Source: Streptosporangium sandarakinum
GTDB taxonomy: Bacteria > Actinomycetota > Actinomycetes > Streptosporangiales > Streptosporangiaceae
Assembly: GCF_013409935.1 (NCBI RefSeq)
Contig: NZ_JACCCO010000001.1
Coordinates: 1,798,001-1,862,000 of the forward strand
Direction: 5' to 3'
DNA: 64,000 nt
Position 1 is the first letter of the stretch. The number at the start of each line of letters is the position of its first letter. Shown here piece after piece: positions 41,972-51,000 of the stretch. The notes below the pieces were generated by a model, which worked only from the letters and a program-made list of their open reading frames with translations, searched no databases and was not told where the DNA came from. Both the position numbers and the translations under genes were made by a program.

Positions 41972-42793
41972 TCAGTGGGGCGAGGCGGCGGCGGAGAGGA
42001 AGTCGAGGAGAAGCGCGTTGACCCTGTCCGGGGCCTCCAGTTGCATCCAGTGGCCCACGCCGTCGATCCGCTCGTAGCGCCACGGCCCGGTGACGTGCTC
42101 CTGGGTGAGGAGCATCGCTCTTTCCGTGAGGAACCGGTCACCGCTGCTCCACACGCCCATGGTGGGCACCGGCGGCAGCTTGGCGGCCCCGCCGGACGGC
42201 AGGCGGCGGAGCCCCGTACGGTAGATCGCCAGCGAGGAGGTGAGCGCGCGGGGGTCTCGCATGCGCGCGATGACGTCCTCCACGTCGGGGTGCCCGCCCA
42301 TCCACCGCCGCATGGTCGCGAAGTCGTCGCGGCTGAGCCACCACTCGGCCACACCCGGGAACTGGAACAGCAGCATGTACCAGGACCGTCTCCACTGCAC
42401 GGGGCCCGCCGCCGCCAGCGTGGCGGGGTGGCCGACGGACATGCAGGTGAGGCTGAGTGCCCTCTGCGGCGCCGCGACGGCGGTCAGCTGCACGAGAGGC
42501 GACCCCCAGTCGTGGCCCACGAGATGGGCCCGCTCCACATCGAGGCGATCCATGATCCCGAGCAGGTCCCCCACGTAACGGGAGAGGTGGTAGTTCTCCA
42601 GCCCCTCCGGTTTGGCCGACGCGCCGAAACCCCGCAGGTCGGGGGCGATCGTGCGGTATCCGGCGGCGTTCAGCGCGGCCACCTGGTGCCGCCAGCAGGC
42701 GTGGGTGTCCGGGTAGCCGTGCAGCAGCACGACGTCCGGCCCCTCCCCGCTGACCTGGACTTCCAGCTCCACACCATTGACGTCCATGCGCAT
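41972..42793 (-). CDS. Alpha/beta hydrolase (epoxide hydrolase-like)
   Basis: A 273-residue product starting at ATG 42793, 6 bases after GGAGG. It has LLHGYPDTHACWRHQV (oxyanion HGxP type), the nucleophile elbow VGHDWGSPL with aspartate as nucleophile, the cap domain about 130-210, and the catalytic His in DGVGHWMQLEAPD. An Asp nucleophile fits epoxide hydrolases or haloalkane dehalogenases. It is divergent from the PadR gene and shares its operator region. Confidence 0.9.
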   Translation of the reverse strand: MRMDVNGVELEVQVSGEGPDVVLLHGYPDTHACWRHQVAALNAAGYRTIAPDLRGFGASAKPEGLENYHLSRYVGDLLGIMDRLDVERAHLVGHDWGSPLVQLTAVAAPQRALSLTCMSVGHPATLAAAGPVQWRRSWYMLLFQFPGVAEWWLSRDDFATMRRWMGGHPDVEDVIARMRDPRALTSSLAIYRTGLRRLPSGGAAKLPPVPTMGVWSSGDRFLTERAMLLTQEHVTGPWRYERIDGVGHWMQLEAPDRVNALLLDFLSAAASPH

Positions 42794-42917
42794 CACATGC
42801 CTCCGCAGGGGCTCCCGGGACCTGAATGTCCACGGTCGCACCTTTCCCCGCGTCGCGGAACCTACCGCGCGGCGGACCGCCTCGATTCCGTCTGGACCCG
42901 CCTGCCGTCATAGTGCA

Positions 42918-42942
42918 ATATGCAATATAGGGAGTTGCATAT
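42918..42942. promoter_or_regulatory. Candidate PadR operator
   Basis: ATATGCAA (42918-42925) and TTGCATAT (42935-42942) form a perfect dyad with a 9-base centre, in the AT-rich divergent region between the hydrolase and the PadR gene; GTGCAATA just before it repeats the half-site. It likely binds the PadR encoded 16 bases downstream. Confidence 0.7.
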
Positions 42943-42957
42943 CGAGGGTGGGTGGGG

Positions 42958-43584
42958 ATGGCGGCGCGGCGGAGAGACGAGCGGGATCTGGTCGGGCTGA
43001 CCGTGCTCGCGCTGCTGTCCGTACGGCCCAGCCATCCCTACGAGCTGCACCGCCTCATCGTCGAGACGCACAAGGACTACGTCACCGGCCTGCCCCGCAG
43101 CCTCTACCACGCGGTGGACCGGCTGGCGGCGGAGGAGCTGATCGCGCCCGCCGGGACGACGCGGGAGGGCCGCCGGCCCGAGCGCACGGTGTACGAGATC
43201 ACCCCGGAGGGCGGGGCCGAGCTGCGCAGCCGGCTCCGGCGGCTCCTGGAGGAGGTCGGGTCCGACAGCGGCGCGTTCCTGGCGGCGATCTCCCTCATGG
43301 GCTGCCTGTCACCCGGGGACGCCGGCCGGTGCCTGCGGACCCGGGCCGCCACCCTCGAAGGCATGGTCGTGGCCGCCGACGCCCACATCGGCGGGCTGGC
43401 GGCCTCCGGGCTGCCCGCGATCCTGACGCTGGAGGTGGAGTGCGACCGGGCGCTGCGCGCCGCCGAACTCGACTGGGTGCGCGGGGTGGTCGCGCGCCTG
43501 GAGTCGGGCGAACTCGACTGGCCCGGCTCCGTCAGGAGCACCCTGATGGACGGCCTCCTCGCCGAGGAGTCGCCCCGGGAATGA
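42958..43584 (+). CDS. PadR-family transcriptional regulator
   Basis: A 208-residue regulator. The ATG at 42958 is favoured over GTG 42952. The N-terminal winged helix has LTVLALLSVRPSHPYELHRL, SLYHAVDRLAAEELI and YEITPEGGAELR. A longer helical C-terminal domain (Vir_C-like) would form the dimer. The divergent hydrolase gene and the dyad at 42918-42942 suggest that it represses itself and the hydrolase. A strong terminator follows its stop by 4 bases. Confidence 0.9.
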   Translation: MAARRRDERDLVGLTVLALLSVRPSHPYELHRLIVETHKDYVTGLPRSLYHAVDRLAAEELIAPAGTTREGRRPERTVYEITPEGGAELRSRLRRLLEEVGSDSGAFLAAISLMGCLSPGDAGRCLRTRAATLEGMVVAADAHIGGLAASGLPAILTLEVECDRALRAAELDWVRGVVARLESGELDWPGSVRSTLMDGLLAEESPRE

Positions 43585-43588
43585 GAGG

Positions 43589-43622
43589 CCGCCGGCCGGG
43601 TGCGCCAACACCCGGCCGGCGG
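43589..43622 (+). terminator. Terminator after padR
   Basis: A perfect 14-bp GC stem (43589-43602 with 43609-43622) closes the 6-base loop CGCCAA. No U-tract follows, as is common in actinomycetes. Confidence 0.75.
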
Positions 43623-43734
43623 ATGAACCCGAACCGGATCCGCGAAGCGGCCGTCCAGGACTCGCAGTCTCCAAGGATAGGCCGCCTCGCGGGCCGGCCC
43701 AGAGCCCGTACGGGCCCGATCCGAGGAGAAGCAC

Positions 43735-44160
43735 ATGACCGAGGTCTCCCTGGCGACGCGCGAGATAGGCGCGGCGCTGGACCGGATGACGAACGCCTGG
43801 AACGACGGCGACGCCGCCGCCTACGCCGGGCAGTTCACCGAGGACGCCGACTACGTCACGTTCTTCGGCCTGCACATGACGGGCCGCCAGGCCATCGAGG
43901 ACTCCCACCGCGCGCTCTTCGAGGGACCGCTGAAGGGGTCGAGACTGACCGGGGTGGCGTCCCCCTCGATCCGCTTCCTGCGGCCCGACGTCGCGGTCGT
44001 GGTCGCCGGTGGCGGTTCGTCCCTCGACGGGGTGCCCGACCCCGGGCGCGACTCCGTCATCACCCTGACCGCCGTACGGGAACCGGACGCCTGGCGGTTC
44101 GCCGCCTTCCAGAACACCCGGCGGACGAACCCGGGAGCACCGGGCGGGCAGGGCCGGTGA
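43735..44160 (+). CDS. SgcJ/EcaC-family (SnoaL-like, NTF2 fold) protein
   Basis: A 141-residue cone-fold protein: ALDRMTNAWNDGDAAAYAGQ, then DADYVTFFGLHMTGRQAIED and a C-terminal REPDAWRFAAFQNTRR. GAGGAGAAG lies upstream of the ATG. It is closer to the canonical SgcJ pattern (FFGxHxxG) than the 40889 gene. It overlaps the next gene by 4 bases (GTGA), so the two are co-translated. The function is unknown. Confidence 0.87.
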   Translation: MTEVSLATREIGAALDRMTNAWNDGDAAAYAGQFTEDADYVTFFGLHMTGRQAIEDSHRALFEGPLKGSRLTGVASPSIRFLRPDVAVVVAGGGSSLDGVPDPGRDSVITLTAVREPDAWRFAAFQNTRRTNPGAPGGQGR

Positions 44161-44597
44161 GGTCTCCGGTCTGTGAGGTGGCGGGGGTGGTCGAGGCCCC
44201 CGTCGCCGAGGTGGCCGGTCTGCTGCTCGCCGTACGGCCCGGCCCGGTCGGCCCGGACAACCTGTGGCTGCTGGACGGCTCGCACGCGGGGAGTCTGTCC
44301 GGCGGCCCGGAGCGGTTCACGCTCCACGCCCCCGGCCACACGATGACGGTCGAGGTGAGCCGGAACGCCCTCGCGCTGCAGGGCAACTGGTGGTACCGCG
44401 GCGAATACCTCCTCCGGCTCCATCCCCGGGGAACCCGACTCGTCCACCGCGTCCTCAACGTGGCACGGCGGAGCCGCTGGGCCGTGCCCATGGCCAACCG
44501 CTTCTTCGTGGGATTCGAGGACGGCACCCGGAAGGCGGTCGGCGACCTGCTCCGCAGGACGGGTGACCGCCTTGGTCGCCCCGCATATCCGGAATGA
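44157..44597 (+). CDS. Conserved hypothetical protein coupled to the SgcJ-like gene
   Basis: A 146-residue frame starting at GTG 44157 inside the stop of the SgcJ-like gene. Segments such as VCEVAGVVEAPVAEVAGLLL and FTLHAPGHTMTVEVSRNALA, with NWWYRGEYLLRLHPRGTRLV later, suggest an SRPBCC/polyketide-cyclase-like helix-grip fold that binds a hydrophobic ligand, but this is inference from pattern only. A bidirectional terminator lies 8 bases after the stop. Confidence 0.75.
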   Translation: MRSPVCEVAGVVEAPVAEVAGLLLAVRPGPVGPDNLWLLDGSHAGSLSGGPERFTLHAPGHTMTVEVSRNALALQGNWWYRGEYLLRLHPRGTRLVHRVLNVARRSRWAVPMANRFFVGFEDGTRKAVGDLLRRTGDRLGRPAYPE

Positions 44598-44604
44598 ACC
44601 CGCA

Positions 44605-44632
44605 GGAGGCCCGGGTACCCGCCCGGGCCTCC
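44605..44632. terminator. Bidirectional terminator
   Basis: GGAGGCCCGGG (44605-44615) pairs with CCCGGGCCTCC (44622-44632) around a 6-base loop, between the convergent genes ending at 44597 and 44648. Confidence 0.75.
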
Positions 44633-44647
44633 GCGGGCGAGAACGGC

Positions 44648-45259
44648 TCAGGGAGTGCGCAGGCTCCGTAGAGCGAGGTCGAAGCCGCGGCGCATGGACG
44701 CCCAGAACCGCTCCTCCGGCTCGCCCAGGTCCATGCTGGCGAGCGCGGCCCCCTGGACGGCGCCTATCACGGAGCCGACCACCGCGGCGGCGCCGACCGG
44801 GTCGAGCTCGTCGGGATAGACCTTCACCAGGGTCTCGGCGATCTCCTTCTGCAGCTCGAACGACATGTACAGCGCCTTCGCCCGGAGAGCGGGCACGGTC
44901 ATGACCAGGCGGGTGTAGGTCTTCATCAGCTCGGGGTCCTCCGCCTCGACACCCTCGGCCCGGTAGTCGGCCAGCAGCTTCTCGTACATCCGGGTCAGCA
45001 GGTCGGGGAGGCTCTCCCCCGGGCGACGGCCGGCGATCACCGCCAGCAGGACCGCGTTGCGCTCCCGCGTGCCGGTGAACAGCACGTCCTCCTTGCTGGG
45101 GAAGTGGTTGAAGAACGTCTTCGTGGCCACGTCGGCGGCGGCCGCGATCTCGGCGACGGTCGTCTGCTCGTATCCCCGCTCGCCGAACAGCCTGATCGCC
45201 GTCTCCGCGATCAGCCGCCTGGTCTGCCGCTTCTTGCGCTCACGCCGTGACTCGTCCAC
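44648..45259 (-). CDS. TetR-family transcriptional regulator (AcrR-like)
   Basis: A 203-residue repressor. The N-terminal helix-turn-helix has RRLIAETAIRLFGERGYEQT, TVAEIAAAADVATKTFFNHF and PSKEDVLF. The C-terminal helical domain has ELQKEIAETLVKVYPDEL. It is divergent from the cytochrome P450 gene with a dyad between, which suggests control of the P450. Its ligand may be the P450 substrate. Confidence 0.9.
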   Translation of the reverse strand: MDESRRERKKRQTRRLIAETAIRLFGERGYEQTTVAEIAAAADVATKTFFNHFPSKEDVLFTGTRERNAVLLAVIAGRRPGESLPDLLTRMYEKLLADYRAEGVEAEDPELMKTYTRLVMTVPALRAKALYMSFELQKEIAETLVKVYPDELDPVGAAAVVGSVIGAVQGAALASMDLGEPEERFWASMRRGFDLALRSLRTP

Positions 45260-45272
45260 GCGCTCACCTTAT

Positions 45273-45295
45273 ATGAGAAGCATTATTACTCTCAT
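45273..45295. promoter_or_regulatory. Candidate TetR operator upstream of the P450 gene
   Basis: ATGAGA (45273-45278) and TCTCAT (45290-45295) flank an AT-rich 11-base centre in the 96-base divergent gap between tetR and the P450 gene. The site would overlap both promoters. Confidence 0.55.
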
Positions 45296-45355
45296 TGCAT
45301 TCTTGCACTTTGTGTAGTTTCATGAGGACGCGGGGCCGGAGTACGGAGGCCCCGA

Positions 45356-46579
45356 ATGGACGGCGTGGGCGACCCCTGGCGCCCGGTGAGGACGGCGAAG
45401 ATGCCGACAGAGCCCCTGACGTTCCCGATGACCGCCTCCGGTCCTTTCGACCCGGCCCGGGAGATCCTGGCGATGCGCGGTGAGCGGCCGATCGCCCGGG
45501 TCCGCTACCCGGACGGCAGGCTCGGCTGGGTGGTCACCCGGTACCCGACCATCCGCGCGGTGCTCGCCGACCACCGGTTCAGCGCCCGGCAGGAACTGCG
45601 CGGCAGCCCGTTCAGCGCCGCGGAGATCCCGCCCGCCCTGCCCGGCATGTTCATCGGGATGGACGACCCGGACCACGCCCGCTACCGGCGCCTGCTCACC
45701 GGGCAGTTCACCGTACGCCGGATGCGACGGCTCGCCGCCCGCGTCGAACGGATCGCCGAGGAACAGCTCGACCGGATGGAGGCGGCCGGCCCCCCGGCCG
45801 ACCTGGTACGGGAGTACGCCGCGCCGGTTCCCGCGCTGGTGATCTGCGAGCTGCTGGGCGTGCCGTACGACTACCGCGAGCGGTTCCAGGCGGACGTCAC
45901 GGAGATGATCCGCCAGAATGCCACCCAGGAGGACCGGCAGCGGGCGATGACCGACGTCGGCGGCCACCTCGGCGAGCTGGTACGGCGCAAGCGGGCCGAA
46001 CCCGCCGACGACATACTCGGCGGGCTCGTCACGAACGGCGGGCTGACCGACGAGGAGCTGACCAACATCGCGTTCATGCTGCTGGGCGCGGGGTTCGACA
46101 CCACGACGAACGTCCTGGGGCTCGGTGCCTTCGCGCTGCTGCTGAACCCCGGGCGGATCCCGGCGCTCACCGACCCGGAGACCGCCGACGGCGCCGTGGA
46201 GGAGCTCCTGCGCTACCTCCCGGTCGTCCCGGGGACGATCCGCGCCGCCCTGGAGGACGTCGAGGTCGAAGACGTCCTCGTCCGGGCGGGCGAGAGCGTC
46301 ATGGTCTCGCTGCCCGGCGGCAACCGCGACCCCGAGCGCTTCCCCGACCCCGACACCCTCGACCTGACCAGGCCCGCCACCGGCCACCTCGCCTTCGGGC
46401 ACGGCGTCCACCAGTGCCTCGGCCAGCAGCTCGCGCGGGTCGAGATCCGGGCCGGTTTCTCCGCGCTGTTCCGGCGCTTCCCGGACCTGAGGCTGGCCGT
46501 ACCGCCGGAGAAGGTCCCCCTGCGCGACGACATGATCATCTACGGAGTCCACGAACTCCCCGTCACCTGGGGGAGATGA
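45356..46579 (+). CDS. Cytochrome P450
   Basis: A 407-residue soluble bacterial P450 (CYP105/107-like in pattern). The I-helix is MLLGAGFDTTTNVLGLG near 240, the K-helix ExxR is EELLRY, and the haem-binding loop is FGHGVHQCLGQQLARVEIR with the axial Cys near residue 359. The ATG at 45356 has GGAGG at ideal distance; an ATG at 45401 also has one. No ferredoxin or reductase gene is adjacent. With the SgcJ-like and hydrolase genes it may belong to a small oxidative pathway; the substrate is unknown. Confidence 0.93.
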   Translation: MDGVGDPWRPVRTAKMPTEPLTFPMTASGPFDPAREILAMRGERPIARVRYPDGRLGWVVTRYPTIRAVLADHRFSARQELRGSPFSAAEIPPALPGMFIGMDDPDHARYRRLLTGQFTVRRMRRLAARVERIAEEQLDRMEAAGPPADLVREYAAPVPALVICELLGVPYDYRERFQADVTEMIRQNATQEDRQRAMTDVGGHLGELVRRKRAEPADDILGGLVTNGGLTDEELTNIAFMLLGAGFDTTTNVLGLGAFALLLNPGRIPALTDPETADGAVEELLRYLPVVPGTIRAALEDVEVEDVLVRAGESVMVSLPGGNRDPERFPDPDTLDLTRPATGHLAFGHGVHQCLGQQLARVEIRAGFSALFRRFPDLRLAVPPEKVPLRDDMIIYGVHELPVTWGR

Positions 46580-46689
46580 CGGGGAGCATCCACGGCGCCC
46601 GGCCCTCCGCTCCTGCCCACCACCACGGCGGGGAAAGGCGCCTGTGACGAGGACCATCGAAAGCCGAAGCGGCGGGGACCGTGGGCGGT

Positions 46690-47130
46690 CCGAAAGGGAG
46701 CGGCTACGGCGCCCGGCCCTGCGCTCTCCCCTGCCAGGGTGGCCGCAAGGCTGCGGCGACCCGCCCTGAGCCGGGAGCAAGGGTGGCTTCAGCGTCGGCG
46801 GGAACCATGGGCCGAGCGGAAAGGGAGAAGCTACGGCGAGCAGGCCGTACGAATCGGTCAGTCATGGCGCGGAGGTGGGTGGGTGTTCCGGCCGGCTTCA
46901 AAACGCCAGAAACCACCGCGCCCGAGGCCAGGCCGAAGGCCGGAAACACCAGAGCCCGGCCACAACGCCGGCCGGAACACCCACCCACCGCAGCGCGCAC
47001 CGACCCGACAACCACCGACCCGCTCAAACCACGGGAAAAGCCCCAGCCTGAGCGGCCCGGAACACCCACCCACCGCAGCGCGAACAAACGACCACCCCGG
47101 CAACCACCGACCCACCCAAGCCCGAGGAAA
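46690..47130 (+). repeat. Dispersed non-coding repeat, copy B with extended tail
   Basis: Inverted counterpart of 40515-40855. It contains perfect 22-bp arms at 46874-46895 and 46968-46989. The right half is partly duplicated: the stretch beginning GGAACACCCACCCACCGCAG recurs about 85 bp later (near 47058). It fills the 608-base gap between the convergent P450 and sigma factor genes, leaving 46580-46689 without visible features. Confidence 0.85.
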
Positions 47131-47141
47131 CGCCCCGCATC

Positions 47142-47173
47142 GAAAAGGCCCGGTTCCGAAAGGAACCGGGCCT
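47142..47173 (-). terminator. Rho-independent terminator of the sigma factor gene
   Basis: AGGCCCGGTTCC (47146-47157), loop GAAA and GGAACCGGGCCT (47162-47173) form a perfect 12-bp stem, and on the minus strand TTTT follows. It lies 14 bases after the sigma factor stop. Confidence 0.9.
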
Positions 47174-47187
47174 GGTGGAAAACAACG

Positions 47188-48126
47188 TCAAGCCGCCGTG
47201 GCCATCTTCCGCAGGCGGGCCAGGGCGTCGCGCTCGATGCGACGGGCGCGGTCGCGGCCGATGCCGTAGCGCTCGCCGACCTCGGTGAGGGTGTGCTCGC
47301 GGCCGTCCATCAGGCCGTACCGCCAGCGGAGCATCTCCCGGGTCTGCCCCTCCAGGCCGGTCAGCCACTGCTCCAGGCGCTCGCGCTCCAGGATGTCCAT
47401 GGCCTGCTGCTCGGGGTCGGCCCACGTCTCGTCGGCGATCATGTCGCCCAGCTCGGTCTCGTCCTCGTCACCCACGCCGAGCTGCAGGGAAACCGGCTCG
47501 GAGGCCCAGCGGCGCAGCTCGCGGACGCGCTCGATCGGCAGTTCCAGCACGCTGGCCAGGTCGGCGTCGGTCGGCTCCTGGTCGAACTCGGCCAGCATGT
47601 CGCGCCGGACCCTCATCAGCCGGGTCATCTGCTCGCCCGCGTGGGTGGGCAGCCGTACCGGGCGGGCCTGCTCGTGGATGGCGCGTCCCACCGACTGGCG
47701 GATCCACCACGTGGCGTATGTGGAGAACTTGTAACCCCGGCGGTAGTCGAATTTCTCGACCGCCCGCACCAGGCCCAGGTTTCCTTCCTGCACCAAATCG
47801 ATCAGCGGCATTCCCCGGCCGGAGTATTTGCGCGCGACCGCCACCACAAGACGTAGATTGGCCTGGATGAATTCGTCCTTGGCCCGCTGCCCGGAAACGG
47901 CGATCCGTTCCAGCTCCTCGTCGGCCGCGTCCCCGATCCGCGGTTCCGACAGCCCGCTGTCCAGCAACTGCTCCGCGAAGAGGCCCGCCTCGATGCGCTT
48001 GGCGAGCTCCACCTCCTCCTCCGCGGTGAGCAGGGGGACCCGCCCAATCTCAGCCAGGTAGGTTCCGAGCAGATCCCGGTCCGAGACCTGCTGCTCCTGC
48101 GTCCGATTCCCCGTCGGCCTTGCCAT
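47188..48126 (-). CDS. RNA polymerase group 2 sigma-70 factor (HrdD/SigB-like)
   Basis: A 312-residue sigma factor without the long region 1.1 of the housekeeping HrdB. Region 1.2 is LLGTYLAEIGRVPLLTAEEE, region 2 is GQRAKDEFIQANLRLVVAVA to RRGYKFSTYATWWIRQSVGR, region 3 is RLPTHAGEQMTRLMRVRRDM, and region 4.2 is TLTEVGERYGIGRDRARRIE. It should recognise HrdB-like promoters and probably serves stress or development. The ATG at 48126 has GAGGTG upstream. Confidence 0.93.
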   Translation of the reverse strand: MARPTGNRTQEQQVSDRDLLGTYLAEIGRVPLLTAEEEVELAKRIEAGLFAEQLLDSGLSEPRIGDAADEELERIAVSGQRAKDEFIQANLRLVVAVARKYSGRGMPLIDLVQEGNLGLVRAVEKFDYRRGYKFSTYATWWIRQSVGRAIHEQARPVRLPTHAGEQMTRLMRVRRDMLAEFDQEPTDADLASVLELPIERVRELRRWASEPVSLQLGVGDEDETELGDMIADETWADPEQQAMDILERERLEQWLTGLEGQTREMLRWRYGLMDGREHTLTEVGERYGIGRDRARRIERDALARLRKMATAA

Positions 48127-48358
48127 CCGATGGCACCTCGCTCCGCCTGCTTATGGCATGCCCACGCGTTCGCTCAACGCCCCGCGTGCGCGGACATACC
48201 GCTTGTCTGATCAACGCTCGGACCGGAGCAAAGATTCCCTAAAGAAGTACGCCAGGAGAATGGTTTTGGATTTCCTCCTCAAGGAGGAGGCCGTCCCCGA
48301 GAAGGACGTCCGCGCGCGTGGTGTCACAAGCCCCGTCGCTGCCCCCTTCCCACGGGTC

Positions 48359-49531
48359 TCAAACCAGGCGACGCCCCTCTTTCCAGACCTGTGCCACGAG
48401 GGGCACCCCGGGCCGGTAGGCGAGGTGGACGTAGGACGGGGCGTCCAGGATCACCAGGTCACCGGTGGCTCCCACCCGCAGGACGCCGACGTCGTCGCGG
48501 CGCAGGGCCCTGGCTCCGCCGTACGTGGCGGCCCGGACCGCCTCCAGCGGCGTCATCCGCATCTCCCGTACGGCCAGCGCGACGCAGAACGGCATGGAGG
48601 AGGTGAAGGAGGAGCCGGGGTTGCAGTCGGTGGCCAGGGCGACGGTCACCCCGGCTTCCAGCAGCCGCCGGGCGTCCGGGTACGGCGAGCGGGTGGAGAA
48701 CTCCGCACCCGGCAGCAGGGTGGCGACGACCCCCGCCGAGGCCAGGGCGTCGACGTCCGCATCCGTCAGGTGGGTGCAGTGGTCGGCCGAGGCGGCGCCC
48801 ACCTCGGCGGCGAGCCGCGCGCCGGGGCCCTCGCCGAGCTGGTTGGCGTGGACGCGCGGCAGCAGCCCGGACTTCGTCCCGGCCAGCAGGATCTCCCGGC
48901 TCTGGTCGGCGTCGAACGCGCCGCGCTCGCAGAACACGTCCACCCATCTGGCGTACGGCGCGCAGGCCGCGAGCATCTCCCCGGTGACGACGCGGACGTA
49001 GTCGTCGGCGGACGGGGCCTCCGGCGGCACGACGTGGGCGCCCAGGAAGGTGGTCTCGGCGGTGAACCGCCGGGCGATCTCCAGGGACCGGCGTTCGTCG
49101 CCGACCGTGAGGCCGTAGCCGCTCTTGATCTCGACGGTGGTGGTCCCCTGGGTGAGCATCTCGGTGACCAGGGCGGCCGTCCGCTCGGTCAGCGCGGCGT
49201 CCGTGGCCGCGCGGGTCGCCGCGACCGTGGTGCGGATTCCCCCGGCGGTGTAGCGCTCGCCCGACATGCGGGCGGCGAACTCGGCGGTGCGGTCCCCGGC
49301 GAAGACGAGGTGGGCGTGGCTGTCGACGAAGCCGGGGATGACGCAGCGCCCGCCGGCGTCCACGCGCTCGTCCGCGGCGGGCGCCTCGCCGGAGGTTCCG
49401 ATCCACGCCACCCGGCCGTCCTCGACGACCAGCGCGGCGTCCGTGATCTCCTCCCGCTCCGGGTCGCCGGTGTAGAGCAGCCCGATCCGATGGAAAAGCG
49501 TGCTCCGCCTCTCCCCCTCCGCACGGCTCAC
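48359..49531 (-). CDS. hutI: Imidazolonepropionase HutI
   Basis: Third step of histidine degradation: imidazolone-5-propionate to N-formimino-L-glutamate. Metal ligands are in [15 protein letters not shown], and [29 protein letters not shown] and [10 protein letters not shown] follow. The GTG at 49531, after GGAGGGGAG, gives 390 residues, the usual length. A GTG at 49645 overlaps the hutF stop as GTGA but would add 38 low-complexity residues, so I prefer 49531. It is last in the unit M20 amidohydrolase-hutF-hutI. Confidence 0.93.
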   Translation of the reverse strand: MSRAEGERRSTLFHRIGLLYTGDPEREEITDAALVVEDGRVAWIGTSGEAPAADERVDAGGRCVIPGFVDSHAHLVFAGDRTAEFAARMSGERYTAGGIRTTVAATRAATDAALTERTAALVTEMLTQGTTTVEIKSGYGLTVGDERRSLEIARRFTAETTFLGAHVVPPEAPSADDYVRVVTGEMLAACAPYARWVDVFCERGAFDADQSREILLAGTKSGLLPRVHANQLGEGPGARLAAEVGAASADHCTHLTDADVDALASAGVVATLLPGAEFSTRSPYPDARRLLEAGVTVALATDCNPGSSFTSSMPFCVALAVREMRMTPLEAVRAATYGGARALRRDDVGVLRVGATGDLVILDAPSYVHLAYRPGVPLVAQVWKEGRRLV

Positions 49532-49641
49532 CCGTTCGCTCCCCTCCGCACCGCCCAACCGTTCCGCTCCATCGGCCGCACCGGCCGCACCGCTCACCCA
49601 CTCCGCTCCACCGGCCGTACCCGCCGCACCGCGCACGCCGC

Positions 49642-51000
49642 TCACGCCCCCTCCCCGCGGACCGCCGCGATCGCCTCGCCGAGCATCGCGCCGACGTCGC
49701 CCAGGACGTGCCGGCCGTCCTCGACGATGCGGCGGCCGCCCGACACCACCGAGTGCACGTCCGCGGCCGACGCGGCGAAGACCACGGTCTCCGCCAGGTC
49801 GCGGGCGGACGCGCCCGCCGTACGGACCGAGTCGAGCCGGACCGACACCAGGTCGGCCCACGCGCCCGGCACGAGCATGCCCGCGTCGGCGAAGCCGAGC
49901 GAGGAGTGGCCGTCGGCGGTGGCGGCGCACAGCAGCTCGGCGGCCGTCCAGTGGCCGCGCTGCTCGCTGATCAGCCGCTCGTTCAGCTCCACGGCACGCG
50001 CCTCCTCGAACAGGTCGATGACGGCGTGGCTGTCGGAGCCGAGGGTGATCGGCGATCCCGCGTCGCGCAGTTTCCGGGCGGGGCCGACGCCGTCGGCCAG
50101 GTCGCGTTCGGTGGTGGGGCACATGCAGACGTGGCTGCCGGACTGGCCGAGCAGCGCGATGTCCACGTCGGACAGGTGGGTGGCGTGCACGGCGGTCGAG
50201 CGGGGCCCGAGGATGTCGTGCTCGCACAGGACCTCGACCGGGGTGGCGGTGTAGGTCTCCACGCAGGCGGAGTTCTCGCCGCGCTGCTCGGAGACGTGGG
50301 CGTGGGCCGGGACCGCGTGGTGCGCCGAGAACCTGCCGATCACCGGCATCTGCTCGGCGGGGACGGCGCGCACCGAGTGGACGGCCACGCCGATCTCCAC
50401 GTCCTTCTCACCGCGGTAGGCGGCGAGCAGGGCCTCGGCTCGTATCGCCCACCGCTCGGCGTCGCCGTCGCCGAACCGCTGCTGGACGCCGGTCAGCGGG
50501 GTGCCGATGCCGCCGGTCAGGTAGCAGGTGTCCAGCAGCGCGATGCGCAGTCCCGCCTCCCGCGCCGCCTGCACGAGGGCGTGCCCCATGACGTTGGGGT
50601 CGTCGTACGGCCTGCCGCCGGGCCCGTGGTGCAGGTAGTGGAACTCCCCGACGCAGGTGATCCCGGCCAGCGCCATCTCGGCGTACACCGCCCTGGCCAG
50701 GGCGAGGTAGGAGTCGGGGTCGAGCGTCGCGGCCAGGGTGTACATCTGCTCGCGCCAGGTCCAGAAGCTGCCCTTCTCCCGCTGGGTCACCCCGCGCAGG
50801 GCGCGGTGGAAGGCGTGGGAGTGGGCGTTGGCCAGGCCGGGGAGGGTCAGCCCGGCGAGGCGGACGGCTCCGGCGGGCGGCTCGGCCACGCCGGGGACGA
50901 CATCGGAGATCATCGAGTCGGTGACGGTGACGAGCACGCCCTTCACTGCCTCTCCCGGGGGCAGCCAGGCCAGCTCGCACCAGTAGTTCAGCTCCGGCAC
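49642..51000 (-). CDS. hutF: Formimidoylglutamate deiminase HutF
   Basis: It converts N-formimino-L-glutamate to N-formyl-L-glutamate and ammonia. The 452-residue amidohydrolase has [20 protein letters not shown] (metal ligands near residue 57), [25 protein letters not shown] and [16 protein letters not shown]. The GTG at 51000 follows GGAGG and overlaps the upstream gene by 13 bases; a longer frame in the same phase is shadow. The pathway branch through formylglutamate then needs a deformylase, perhaps the product of the adjacent M20 gene. Confidence 0.92.
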   Translation of the reverse strand: MPELNYWCELAWLPPGEAVKGVLVTVTDSMISDVVPGVAEPPAGAVRLAGLTLPGLANAHSHAFHRALRGVTQREKGSFWTWREQMYTLAATLDPDSYLALARAVYAEMALAGITCVGEFHYLHHGPGGRPYDDPNVMGHALVQAAREAGLRIALLDTCYLTGGIGTPLTGVQQRFGDGDAERWAIRAEALLAAYRGEKDVEIGVAVHSVRAVPAEQMPVIGRFSAHHAVPAHAHVSEQRGENSACVETYTATPVEVLCEHDILGPRSTAVHATHLSDVDIALLGQSGSHVCMCPTTERDLADGVGPARKLRDAGSPITLGSDSHAVIDLFEEARAVELNERLISEQRGHWTAAELLCAATADGHSSLGFADAGMLVPGAWADLVSVRLDSVRTAGASARDLAETVVFAASAADVHSVVSGGRRIVEDGRHVLGDVGAMLGEAIAAVRGEGA

